Origin: Scleroderma bovista
Lineage: Eukaryota > Basidiomycota > Agaricomycetes > Boletales > Sclerodermataceae
Assembly: GCA_037178675.1 (NCBI GenBank)
Contig: JAYMGJ010000744.1
Location: forward strand, 1 to 43,072
Direction of reading: 5' to 3'
Length of the DNA stretch: 43,072 bases
Under the pieces are notes generated by a model. That model saw nothing but the letters and a program-made list of their open reading frames with translations. It was not told where the DNA came from and searched no databases. Numbering within the stretch: position 1 is the stretch's first letter; each line of letters begins with the position of its first letter. This document shows positions 29,454-39,063 of this stretch, piece after piece. The position numbers were made by a program, and so were the translations under genes.

Positions 29454-30737
29454 TGTCATATCCATACTTTTCCAGTCGCAACTCCGGTCTAACCATGGCC
29501 CGCCTGACCTCTCCTTAGGCATAGATGCAACTCCGGATCTAGTCCAGCCATCTCCAGCCCTATAGCTGCACTCCAGCTCAACTCCGGTCACTACATCCAT
29601 CTCCGCCTCAGGACTAACCCCTGTCTTCCTACAGACAGATCCGCGGTCTAACTCCTCCGTGTCGGACCTGTACCTACCACTAGTTGCTACTCTGGTTTCA
29701 GTCCGGCCACTCCCTTAGCTTTGTCTGTGATGTAGCCCAACTCCGGCTGGTACATCCAACTCCGGCTCAGTTCTGCTCCTGCTCCTGCTCCACTTCCTCT
29801 GTCAGGTCCACCAAAGGCTTAGGACATTTCCATGTCCAACTCCGGACCTTCCTCCGGCTACTCCGCCCTTCCTCCACCTGTGCACGACCAGAGGGAGTGC
29901 ACTCCCTCCGCTCTTGCACTTCCTCCGGTCGTGCACTTCCTCCAGTCCCACTTCCTCCGGTCCCACTTCCTCCGGTCCTGGACATCGGTCCGGACTTAAC
30001 ATTAGTTAAGTCCACCTCTGACCCTTACCTGTCCTCTTCCGACCTAGTTCCCTTGTCCCTGCTTTTCCTCCGTCGTCCCTGTAACTCTAGTTCCCCGTGT
30101 CTGCTTCCGCTCTGGTTTATTTTCCTGTCCCTGCTTTATTTTCTTGTACCTGGTTTATTTTCCTGTCTGCTTCTGCTCCATCCCTTGTCTCGACATTAAG
30201 GTGTTTACTTGTCACCGTATATACTCACCTTAGTTTCATTACTATATAAACTACCATACTCCGGCCTAGTAGTCCTTAGATCAAATCTCGACTAAGATAC
30301 TCCCCACTCTGTACTACCCACCATGCTCTCCTAATCCCATCTTGTTCTCCTGAACTCCGGCCAACTCCGGCCTCCGTCCTATCTCGTCCCCTTGGTCCTA
30401 TGTCCGATCCTAGCAAGTCTCCTACTTGCACGAGGGCAAAAGCCACCTCTGTCCCAGACTCGACGCTAGACCTCTCAGGACTTATCCCACCTCTGGGATG
30501 TCCTTCACTCCGGACGAGCTGCGCTCAACTCCGGACCACTTTCCCGCGGTCCGGACTTACTCCGCAAAAACCCGGACTTACTCCCTGTGCTCCTCTAGTG
30601 CCCAGACTTCGTTCGTTTGACCCGGACTTGACTCTCCGCACTAACTAGCACCTACTAGTGTCTGGACTTACCTCCTCATTAGTTCCCTGCATCTCTGGAC
30701 CTCCTAGTAAGATCGTCGAGGAGAACCAGTCTTGACA
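29454..30737 (+). mobile_element. Solo gypsy-type LTR (1284 bp) in the copia integrase, TSD TCAAC
   Basis: It begins TGTCATATCC and ends AGTCTTGACA. It is flanked by identical TCAAC at 29449-29453 and 30738-30742. Its end resembles the family A and C LTR ends, and the many AACTCCGGTC-like repeats in U3 resemble family C. A TATATAAAC box is near 30243. At 1284 bp it is about twice the size of the related LTRs. The 30400-30648 reading frame falls inside U5 and is probably not a gene. Confidence 0.88.
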
Positions 30738-30959
30738 TCAACTCACACCAGTTTACGAGGTCTTTGTTCACATATTCCCTGCCATTATCAGCTCTAAAAG
30801 CCTTAGGTTGCATGCCATACTGACGTTCTAGGTATGCAACATAATTTTTTACTTTACTGGCAGTCTGATCTTTGGTTTTCAGGAACTTGATTGCCACACA
30901 GTGGCTGTGATCATTGACAAACAAAAGAAAATATTTGGCTCCATTGTGCCCAATGGTTC
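30679..30959 (-). pseudogene. Copia B integrase, core segment between the two LTR insertions
   Basis: Contains NGAKYF, LFVNDHSHCVAIKFLKTKDQ, VAYLERQYGMQPKAFRADNGREYV and DLVNWCE, including two Asp of the DDE triad (in the VND and RADNG motifs). Coding sequence begins at 30738. The few bases to 30679 belong to the LTR. Directly continuous, across the insertions, with the pieces at 31590 and 29453. Confidence 0.9.
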
Positions 30960-30964
30960 GTGCC

Positions 30965-31589
30965 TGTCAAAACCGGTTCTTCACCGATCTGATCTCTATG
31001 AGGGGTCTGGGGGTCAGAGGTTGGCCTAGTGGTAAGACCAAGATGCTACGTAGCATAGTTGCGCTTCCCAAGTATTAAGAAGGCCGACCGAGGGTTATAC
31101 GGAGAGTCCAAGGGTAAATGGTCAACAACCGAGTACTTGTACAAGGGCAGAGGCAGAGAGCATGAAGAGAGAACAGATGAGAAGTATCTTATTCAATATT
31201 TGAACTGAAACTACAACAGACTGAGTATCTAAGTATTTATACTGAGTGGAACGGATGAGGCGATGTATGGGAAGTTGGGATTACCGATGAACGACGAGTG
31301 CAGTAGTGCTGCGCGCTGAGTAAGTACGGTAAGTGTGATAACCGGATTACCAATGAGTATTGTATTAGTAATGAGATGGGATGGGAACATATGGTAACCG
31401 GAAACAAGAAAGGAAACATATTAGGTAATCGTACAGAGAGACAGAACAGACAACACACTCACTGATCGGTGGCGATACAGGACAGATAGTGAGAAACGGA
31501 AAAGGGAGTACATACAATAAACGGGTGGTGAACATGTGGACACGATCGGACAACAGGGTACAGGGTGATCAGATGTCACGGTCGTGACA
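30965..31589 (-). mobile_element. Solo family A LTR (625 bp), TSD GTGCC
   Basis: The plus strand reads TGTCAAAACC to GTCGTGACA. Identical GTGCC lies at 30960-30964 and 31590-31594. In its own orientation it has TATAAATA and AGTTCAAATAT, the family A priming motif with a CG-to-CA change. It matches the LTRs at 2564-3160 and 39966-40587 along its length. The 5-bp duplication and absence of internal sequence show a solo LTR left by LTR-LTR recombination. Confidence 0.93.
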
Positions 31590-32770
31590 GTGCCTCCCAC
31601 AAGTCTGTGTGGGTCAATTCCCCTGCGTTCTGAGCACAATGTTCAGCATGTCTCGGAAACGGTGCGCGGGCTTGTTTGGCTTGAATACATGCCTCACAGG
31701 TAGTCATAGGTGAGTCAGATGGAGTTACATTTAAGCCATCTACGAGATTTTGGGTCAACATTCGTTGCAACCCACTAATACCCACATGCCCGAATTGGCA
31801 GTGCCAATCGGCCCAAGTAAATAGGACTGTTTTGGTGGCTGAGGAATCTTGTGGTGGCGTTGCCGTGGAAACGTTAAGTAAGTACATTTGTTTGACTCGT
31901 TGTCCAACAGCAATTAAGGTTTGATTTTTATCATATAGTTGTATGATTCCGTTTCCCATAGCGGCACGTCCACCACTCTCATCAAATCACATCAACGAGA
32001 CAAGACTATTTGGAGCACTAGGAACATATAATACATTTGGCAAGACAATTGTTATATTCTTTTGGTTAACCCGACTTTTGAGCTCAACGGAACCTTTCCC
32101 TTCAACAGGTACAAGTACATTTCCGACTCCTTTTACGTGTGTATGGAGTGGAGTAAAACACTGGTAAGCTTCTCTTTTATTTGATATGTGCGAAGAGGTG
32201 GCTGAGTCAGCCAACCACGAATCAGAAGTAATTGCATCAGTATTGTCGGGCAATACATGCTGTTGAGTGATGTACATAGCATCTGTCATCTCTTCGTCTT
32301 CCTGTACATCACGTACCTGTTGTGTATGCTCGACCTTTCGACGCTTACCACCTTTTGTAGGAATGCCTTTAGTTTTCTTCCCCGCAGCTGGGCTCCAACA
32401 ATCAGGAGCCTTATGTCCCAATTTCCCGCAGTTGTTACACTTGGGTTTTCCTTTATGGAAGCAATTGTCTGTGACATGATTGTCACAGAAGCAAATAGCA
32501 CAGGTTCATTTCTTTGATCCACTCTTTTCTTTCTTCTCCTCATGAGCTCTCTTCTTCCCCCGCGGGCCTGTCGCCGGCTGTGCCGTCATCATCAGAGACT
32601 AGTTGCCTTTGTCTTGGCCCTCTTCAGCACCAGGCACAGTCTTTCTTCGATTATACTTGTCATGAATAATGGTGACGAGTTCACTTCAGGTAACCACTTT
32701 TGATAAGCATTTAGCCTGAATAGTTTAGTATTGCAATTCAGCCAAATAGCCTATAAAACCATGGTCATCC
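31590..32770 (-). pseudogene. Copia B gag end, protease and GAG-pre-integrase
   Basis: The gag tail can be read from about 32770 (GYLAELQY, SELVTIIHDKYNRRKTVPG). Cys-rich ICFCDNHVTDNC and a CCHC knuckle CNNCGKLGHKAPDC (about 32460-32400) follow. The protease is marked by SWLADSATSSHIS (about 32220-32180). Then come LPNVLYVPSAPNSLVSLM, a TGA at 31987-31989, and the pre-integrase zinc-binding segment with WHCQFGHVG, MTTCEACIQAKQARAPF and HTDLWEA, ending at the LTR insertion. The frame is the same throughout from 32421, with further stops near 32595, 32690 and 32735. Confidence 0.88.
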
Positions 32771-32898
32771 CAGGGAAGGTCTGCTTCCCTCCTGGGATGG
32801 ACCATTGTTTTTATAATCCCATCCCAGGGCTGGTCCATGCCATATGGGATGGCCCATGCTTGCTTGTGGTGTCAGGGGTCCTCATACAGTTTTTTTTC
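32771..32898. other. Short intergenic stretch
   Basis: Contains a small inverted arrangement of ATCCCAGGG..CCTCCTGGGATGG and CCATCCCATATGG-like words. No gene. It may be part of the palindromic minisatellite family seen further right. Confidence 0.35.
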
Positions 32899-32908
32899 AT
32901 TCCTGCTT

Positions 32909-33317
32909 AGTGTTTTAAAGTCCAGTCTGGTCTGGTCTATTGCCGCTTTCTCTTTTTGGAGACAACCAGACCATGACTAGTTATTTCAGATCTTGCTTGG
33001 ACCACAACTGAACCAATAGCAACTGGTTGCATGTGGTTGCATAGGGCAGTTGCAACCAGTTTCTTGCACAAATGAAGTACTCTCTTGATTTGTGCACAAA
33101 AGGGGATCTAAAATCAATTTTAAGCATGCAAAACAGGGGTCCTTGGTCTTTGTTTTTTACTAGATTTATGTATTATGTGTACTAGTTAGTCACCAACCAA
33201 TAGCCCTCAACTGGTCTCAACAAAGACTGGCTGTGACTGGTTTGCAACAGATTTCTGGTACCAGTCCAATTCAGTTGCCAGGCTTTTTGCAGTCCTAGGA
33301 CCAGACTTTTAAACACT
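32909..33317. mobile_element. MITE-like element (409 bp) with 10-bp target duplication
   Basis: The ends AGTGTTTTAAAGTCCAGTCT and (reverse complement of the right end) AGTGTTTAAAAGTCTGGTCC form imperfect terminal inverted repeats. ATTCCTGCTT is repeated directly on both sides (32899-32908 and 33318-33327). There is no coding capacity. A 9-10 bp duplication is typical of Mutator-like elements, but the AGTGTTTTAAA terminus also recalls hAT elements (which give 8 bp), so the superfamily is left open. Related, more decayed sequence lies at 34715-34922 and 35540-35790, and partially at 38310-38420. Confidence 0.75.
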
Positions 33318-33327
33318 ATTCCTGCTT

Positions 33328-34260
33328 ACTCCAGATTGTTTTGTATTTTCTTTCCACACTGCACATTCCCTTGCTGCAAATGGGTTCTGTGATATTGCAA
33401 AACCATCTTCATGCTTTATTTGCTTCTCTAGTCTGGTGACTTTTACCTTCTTCTTCCTTAGTACTGGGGTGATGGACAAAACAATATGGGGTATAAAAGT
33501 GAGCATGATTACTTCTTGAATATTACATGACACTTCTGTGAATAGCACAATCACCACCATCTATTTAGTTGTTACAAGTGCTCTACCTATGGACAGGTAT
33601 AACGTAGCTATAGTAGGAGAGAATGACATTGGCCAAACATTGACAGCACCTTTTGGGTGTTGGAATGTGAGAAGATGCAGCTGGCTCCCTACCAAATCAC
33701 AGTTGAGGGATAAGGTTCTACATTCTGGATCTGGATGTGCATCCACCTTGATGTATATGTATAGATGTGGACTTTGCAAATTTTGGGACATCTTGTGATT
33801 ATGTCAGGAGGCTGCACAAATGTATAATTTTTGTCCACACTGCTGACATACCATGTCAAAGCTATCCAAAAGACAGTTATCCAAGCATGAGCAGTGATGA
33901 AGATTGTAATGTTCTACAAGTTGCTCCTCCCTTTTGCACTTGGTTTTTTTTTTGGACAAGCAATAATAATGTGGAGAAACTGGCTAGTTTATGTCTACAA
34001 AAATGCTGAATTGGACACCCTGTTAGATGGCTGGTCTGAGGAAAAATGGTGTTACATGCTATCTATCTTGTGATGGGGTGTGTGGATTCCATAAACTCAC
34101 TGGTAAACCTGTTTCAGGTGGAAGACCTGGTGAGCCTAATACACAGACATGCATGAGATGCTCCCATTTGCAACAGAAGTGGATGTTGAATGTTGACCAA
34201 ACCACTTGTTGAGAACACTACTGTATCACACACAACCTAATACTCCAGGAGTGACCTTGT
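33328..34260. other. Region with ORF-like fragments but no recognisable gene
   Basis: Several short frames exist. On the minus strand 33309-33560 holds TPVLRKKKVKVTRLEKQIKHEDGFAI. On the plus strand there are 33538-33798 and pieces near 34027-34212. None shows a motif I can name, and none is joined by convincing splice sites. They may be remnants of another transposon gene. Confidence 0.3.
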
Positions 34261-34267
34261 TAAACAA

Positions 34268-34428
34268 GGTGATAATATATAGAGGGGTGCTTGCACAATC
34301 AGGAGGTGGGTTTGTACCAACAGACTTGGCCCTGCCACTTGCACTTGAACTCTAAGCAAGCCACTACATTACTACACAAATCCACCCACCTCCTGATAGT
34401 GTGGGCACCCCTCTATATATTATTCCTA
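34268..34428. mobile_element. Palindromic MITE-like hairpin element
   Basis: The left arm ATAATATATAGAGGGGTGC..ATCAGGAGGTGGG (34269-34310) is matched by the reverse complement of 34385-34427 (CCCACCTCCTGAT .. GCACCCCTCTATATATTAT). About 45-bp arms surround roughly 70 bp of unrelated sequence. TA-rich ends would suit a Tc1/mariner-derived MITE, but no clear target duplication was seen. Confidence 0.6.
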
Positions 34429-34714
34429 GCATCCTTAGATAGTTTTGGGCCAGTTGAAGTTACTCTGTAATTTTATAATGGGTGCACAGTCCTTACAAGG
34501 CTGCTCAAGAATGACAATATGAAAGAATGGTCTGAATTGAAAAATATCTAGGATGGGGCACGCTAGCAGCTGAAAGTATGATTCTATTACTGCAAGATTT
34601 AGCCTGATATCTAGTGTTTTCAGCAAGATATCACTTGCACAAGTTTACCATATTTCTGAATCACACTTTTGCTCAGAAATGCCTGACTGCTGACCATTTT
34701 TCAATCAGCAATAA

Positions 34715-34922
34715 AAGCCTGGTCCTAGGACTGCAAAAAGACCAGCAACTGAACCAGACTGCAGTTGCTGGACCTGGGGGTTGGGTGATTGGTCTAGTTG
34801 TGATTGCATGAGCTTGTGGGAAAATATAAAACTAGTTGCAGGGCTACATGAAGATCAAGTACCTCTGTTTTTGCACAAATCAGGGGTTCTTGGTTTGCAT
34901 GCTTAAAATTGGTTGCAGACCC
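34715..34922. repeat. Decayed relative of the 32909 element, left part
   Basis: AAAAGCCTGGTCCTAGGACTGCAAAAAG matches the inverted right end of the element at 32909-33317. The homology continues with TTTGCACAAATCAGGGG and TGCATGCTTAAAATTGGTTGCAGACC. It is interrupted by the solo LTR at 34923 and resumes at 35540. Confidence 0.6.
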
Positions 34923-35539
34923 TGTTATGACCATGTCCAACTCTATATCTTATCCAGTTACTCCAGTTGCATCACAGCTCTCCAGCTCAACTCTGGTCGT
35001 TTGCAACTTACTCTGGTCATGGTCATGCAGATACACCTCTGTTAAGTATGACCCTTGGGCTAGTCTCTATTCAGTCCTTACTACACTTCCCTGTCAACCA
35101 TGCTTTGCTTCAAGTTCTCCACATCTTGTTATATCCTATGCCTTGTATCATTTTCACCAGACCTGGTTTATTTTACCTGGACCTGACTTTATTTTCATCA
35201 GACCTGACCTAGTACTTTCTCTGGTTATCCCTTGTCTGCTCTTCAGGGTGTTTACTTGTCACCATATATACTTGTCCCTAGTTCTTACTGTATAAGTACT
35301 CTGTAGTTAATCCTGTACTCTCCAATCTGAAATCATCTAAGTTACTACTCCTGCTCCTTGTCCATCTCCATCTGATCAGAACCTACACAAGGGATCAACA
35401 CTTGTTGTCCTTGTCATTGAATCCAATCAGTTGCAACTCTGGCCCAGGCTAACCTCTTCCCAAACCTCTGACCTCATCTCTCATCTGTTTTCATCTGGAC
35501 TTGACCAGACCCCATACTGGAGTAGACCCAGACTTGACA
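34923..35539 (+). mobile_element. Old, CpG-depleted solo LTR of family C
   Basis: It runs from TGTTATGACC to CAGACTTGACA and aligns end to end with the LTR at 24793-25427. Nearly every CG of that copy reads TG or CA here (for example TACGACC to TATGACC, and CCGG to CTGG or CCAG throughout). The flanks GACCC (34918-34922) and GATCC (35540-35544) are a target duplication with one C/T difference. The TATA box and AATCTGAAAT motif are still visible near 35290 and 35325. Confidence 0.85.
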
Positions 35540-35790
35540 GATCCCCTGTTTTGTGCAAAAAAGGGGATCTTGATTCGTGTGCTGAAAATTGGTTGTGAAC
35601 CTCCTTTTCTGTGCAGATCAATTTCAGACCCCTTATTTTGGGCAAATCAGGTAGTCTCAATTTGCATGGCTAAAATTGCTTGCAGACCCCCTAATTAAAA
35701 ACTGGGTGTGATTGGTTTGGTTGTGGTCTGAGAAATATTGAAATTTCTGCAACCAGTTGGGGTCTGGTTGCCTCCAAAAATGGGAACACT
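35540..35790. repeat. Decayed relative of the 32909 element, right part
   Basis: Contains TTTTGTGCAAAAAAGGGGATCTTGATT, several near-repeats of GCAGACCCC/TTTGCATGGCTAAAATTG, and GGTCTGGTTGCCTCCAAAAA. The last matches the inverted left end of the element at 32909. Confidence 0.55.
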
Positions 35791-35964
35791 ACACTTTGAT
35801 GTGCATGGAAGCTTGCCATCATGGTTGAGCAGGAAAGGTTCAGTTGGCATGACACATGAGGTGTGAAAATGACTGATGACCATGATGAGAGGGGATGGTG
35901 ATGAGGGATAAAAAACTATGATGACAGTGATGAGAGTCATTGAGAAATCATTGCAATAGATGTC

Positions 35965-36100
35965 TGCTGATAGCCTTGAGGCTACAATGGGACATCCCAC
36001 TTGCACATAAAAATACCAATGGGATGTCCCATGATAGCCTTGAGGCTGCAATGGGACATCCCACTTGCACATAAAAATACCAATGAAATGTCCCATTGTA
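35965..36100. repeat. Two-unit minisatellite with ATGGGACATCCCA palindromes
   Basis: Two units of about 65-70 bp run GATAGCCTTGAGGCTRCAATGGGACATCCCACTTGCACATAAAAATACCAATG. Each ends in a GGGATGTCCCAT-like inverted partner of its own ATGGGACATCCC, so each unit can fold on itself. The same core occurs many times at 38180-38820. Confidence 0.7.
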
Positions 36101-36655
36101 CCAGGCTGTGATGAATGTTTCATTTTTATGTAGTGATATGTCAAGAACTGAGTCACTCTAAACACCTCCACCCACCTCTGCCTGCTTTCATATCACTCAC
36201 AATGCTGGTGGGATAGTCCATCCTAAATATTGAAAATAGTTGCTTTGTATCATATCATGGATATGTGGGCATAAAATACAGGTTGTGTTTTCTACAGACA
36301 TAAAGGACAACAATAATAGATGCTCACCAATGGATGTTTTGTCAAAGTCCAGCTATTGAATAATGATGCCATATTTTGTATTCATGTGCATTTTACTCCA
36401 CACACTCTCACCAGTACTTTTTTTTTTCATTATAGTGCATCGGGTGATAACACCCATATTGCACTCTACTGGCTACACATCAAACTACCAAACAATGAGT
36501 CTGAAGGATCTGACCACATGCCCACATAACCACCCAACTGGCAGGTACAGGCAGGGCTGGGCAGCCTAGGCTGCCTGAAAATGCACACTATGTAGCTGAG
36601 GGGGTGATAGGGGGGAGATAGGAGAGAGGGGGAGCAGAGGGGGTGGGGGGGGGTA
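36101..36655. other. Intergenic stretch
   Basis: No gene recognised. Contains a T-run near 36418 and a G-rich purine tract (about 36598-36655) running into the next gene's 3' end. Confidence 0.4.
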
Positions 36656-37963
36656 CTATGAGCAGACAAGCTCTCTGGCATGGGGAGCAGGGGGCAGGGG
36701 GGCTCCTGGGGGGGCGACCATGGCCGCAACGACTATCTCAGGGTGGGCCCGTATGGCAATGTAGAGGTCGCCATTGGAGTCAAAACTCACAAAACGGGGC
36801 ATGTCTACCTGGTAGATGACCTCAACAGCCTGTTGGCAGTCCTCTGGGAGATCAAAGGGGTAGTAGGGGACCATTGAGGAGTTGATGTGTCAGATGAAAG
36901 GGGGGCAGTGAGCCTGATCAAGGACAGGCTGCAGCCACCTGTGATTGGGATGGGTAATGCCCTCCTGGGCAATGGACATGGATAAAGCAGATGAGGGGGA
37001 GTGGGGGGGATAGGCTGGCACCACTGTAGGGGCGGTGTGGGGAGAGAGGGGGGGATCAAGGGAGGCCTCATGTAGGGCACGGAAGGCATTGAATTTGCGC
37101 TGGAGTGCCACAACTTCCTTATGGAGCTCCGCCATGAGATCAGTGAGGGTAGAGAGGGGAGGGGGCGCAGCTGGCTGGGTAGGCCATTGAAAAGACAACA
37201 AAGTGTTTGGGTGGCTGCTCCCTCAGATGAGGTGCATTCGACCCAGGGGCTTCTGGAGGTCTGGAAAGAGCTCCCAGGGACTGGGGAGACTAGAGGAAAC
37301 AGGGAGAGTAGTGGTGTTCAGTCACTCCAGGACTGAGCTCAAACATATACAGAGGAAAGAGGGAGATTGCTTAGTAAGCTAGTACAAGCCTACATAAGCT
37401 AAGGTAGAGAGTCCAGTGTCAGTACTACTATCAGCAACTCTACACACCTAGAGACAGGACAGTCTCTACACCATTTGGGTTTGAGGGGGGGGGGGGAGGG
37501 GAGCCTGAGGGTGAGCCTGCTGGGCATGGAGGTGCAGCAGCATGTTATTCTGATAGATTTTGATGTAGGTGGGCAGAACCCAACCCGATGTTGGATCAAG
37601 GGCCTGAGGGGCCAGCTGGGACTTGAAAGAATGGAGAATGGAGACAATCCATTGGATTGCCTTGGGACTGTCCTTCCCACAGGAGGTCAGAACAGTGGGG
37701 ACAGAGAAGGTTTTGCCCCCATTGGGGCCAGCCTTGGTGGTCCAGGACCAGCAAGGCAGATGTGAAGCAACATAGCTGAGTACCGAGCAGGGTACAGCAG
37801 GGGGGGCAAAGTGGGCCTTGAATGTGCCCTTGGGGAAGGAGTGAAATCTCTTTCCCACCTCAGAGAGGAGGATCGAGCATGGGGATGATGTGGAACATTG
37901 GTGTTTGGGCTGGGGGGGTGACTTTCCCATGGGGGAAGGTGGTGGTTGAGGAACAAGAGGCAT
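36656..37963 (-). pseudogene. Proline-rich two-exon gene of unknown function, decayed
   Basis: Exon 1 (37963 to about 37470) encodes a Pro/Ser-rich N-terminus followed by SVPTVLTSCGKDSPKAIQWIVSIL and PTSGWVLPTYIKIYQNNMLLHLHAQQ. A later exon (about 37289-36656) encodes NTLLSFQWPTQPAAPPPLSTL, LMAELHKEVVALQRKFNAFRALHEA (a short coiled coil) and PYYPFDLPEDCQQAVEVIYQVDMPRFVSFDSNGDLYIAIRAHPEIV. Donor GTAGAG (37469) and acceptor CTAG (37290) keep the frame, but the 180-nt intron is long for this genome. TGA codons near 37212 and at 36890-36892 break the second exon. The conserved-looking C-terminus suggests a genuine former gene. I do not recognise the family. It lies between KDZ sequence and repeats, so it could be transposon cargo. 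Confidence 0.45.
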
Positions 37964-38159
37964 TACCAGTACTTATTTATGTCATCTTGTGGACAATAAA
38001 AATGAAATTATTCATTTTATTAATCAATACTTGATTATGAATCCATTTTCAAGCATATGAACCAGGGAGATCTAAAGGTCACATTATCATTCATGCTATT
38101 ATAGCAGTCAGCAGTTCTCTATGTGGATGAAATGTTCAATCTTACATCATGGTACATCT

Positions 38160-38830
38160 TATGGATTTGTTTTTTTGCATGACAATGAGATGTCCCATGA
38201 CAGCCCCAAAGCTATTATGACATCCCATGACAGAGCTATTATCCCACTGGTCTTCTTGCCTGACAATGGGATGTCCCATGACAGCCCTCAAAGCTATTAT
38301 AGGGAGTCCATAGGACCACAAAAAGACCAGAAACTACTGGTGGACTCGCAACCGGACTGCTTGCCAGTTGACTTTTGAGAATGATGAAAAAGACTGGTTG
38401 CAACTGGTTGGTAAGCAATACATATATGGTAAAAACCCCTATATACAGACTAATTTTGGCCCTCTTAAGGGGTGCTGATCTTTTTATGAAATATGGCACA
38501 TGACTTGTATATAATTACCACTAGATGCTATCTCTTTGATTCATCAATAAAATGCAAAAAAACCGGTTTTTTAGTGGTTTACCTGACACCGGTGGGATGT
38601 CCCATGACAGCCCTCAAAGACTTTTAAACTCTAATTATGGGACATCCTACTGGTCTTCTTGCCTGACAATGGGATGTCCCATGACAGCCCTCAAAGCTAT
38701 TATGGGACATCCTACCGGTCTTCTTGCCTGACAATGGGATGTCCCATGACAGCCCCAAAAGCTATTATGGAAGATCCCATGATAACCCCCAAATCTATTA
38801 TGGAAAATCCCATTGGTGCCAATGAGGCAT
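38160..38830. repeat. Minisatellite with GGGATGTCCCATGACAGCC units
   Basis: Units of about 70-80 bp read TGACAATGGGATGTCCCATGACAGCCC(T)CAAAGCTATTATGGGACATCC and include CTACCGGTCTTCTTGCC. They recur near 38185, 38265, 38590, 38665 and 38735, with weaker ones to 38815. The core ATGGGATGTCCCAT is palindromic, and ATGGGACATCC supplies the inverse. The units are partly scattered and partly interrupted by sequence related to the 32909 element (38310-38420). Confidence 0.75.
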
Positions 38831-39063
38831 ATTTCATCAAAACCTTCAAACCTATTACAAGACACCCCAGTGACTACTTTTTATGCAAATAGCACATCTC
38901 ATCATAGGCTTGAAACTGTTATAGTATATAATCTTCATAAAAAATTCATATCAGACAATCAGTCACAGATAAATCCTTAATCCAGTTTATATGTTATTTG
39001 TATTGAAAAAAACAACAAGGTTCATTTCTATAACAATCTTTTACAACAATAATTAATATATAA

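Larger units (their letters stand above)
27121..32770 (-). mobile_element. Ty1/copia element B, interrupted by two solo LTRs
   Basis: Minus-strand order is gag with zinc knuckle, protease, GAG-pre-integrase, integrase, RT, RNase H, polypurine tract and LTR, which is the copia order with integrase before RT. Two LTRs of unrelated gypsy elements sit inside the integrase at 29454-30737 and 30965-31589, each with a 5-bp target duplication. Removing them restores a continuous integrase. Several stops and one frameshift make it inactive. Gag sequence can be followed only to about 32770 and no 5' LTR was found. Confidence 0.9.

Noticed and set aside
30400..30648. Possible gag start (MSDPSKSPTCTRAK...) within the 1284-bp LTR
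   Set aside because: Target duplications place it inside U5 of a solo LTR. It is short and lacks the motifs shared by the gags at 25498 and 40629.
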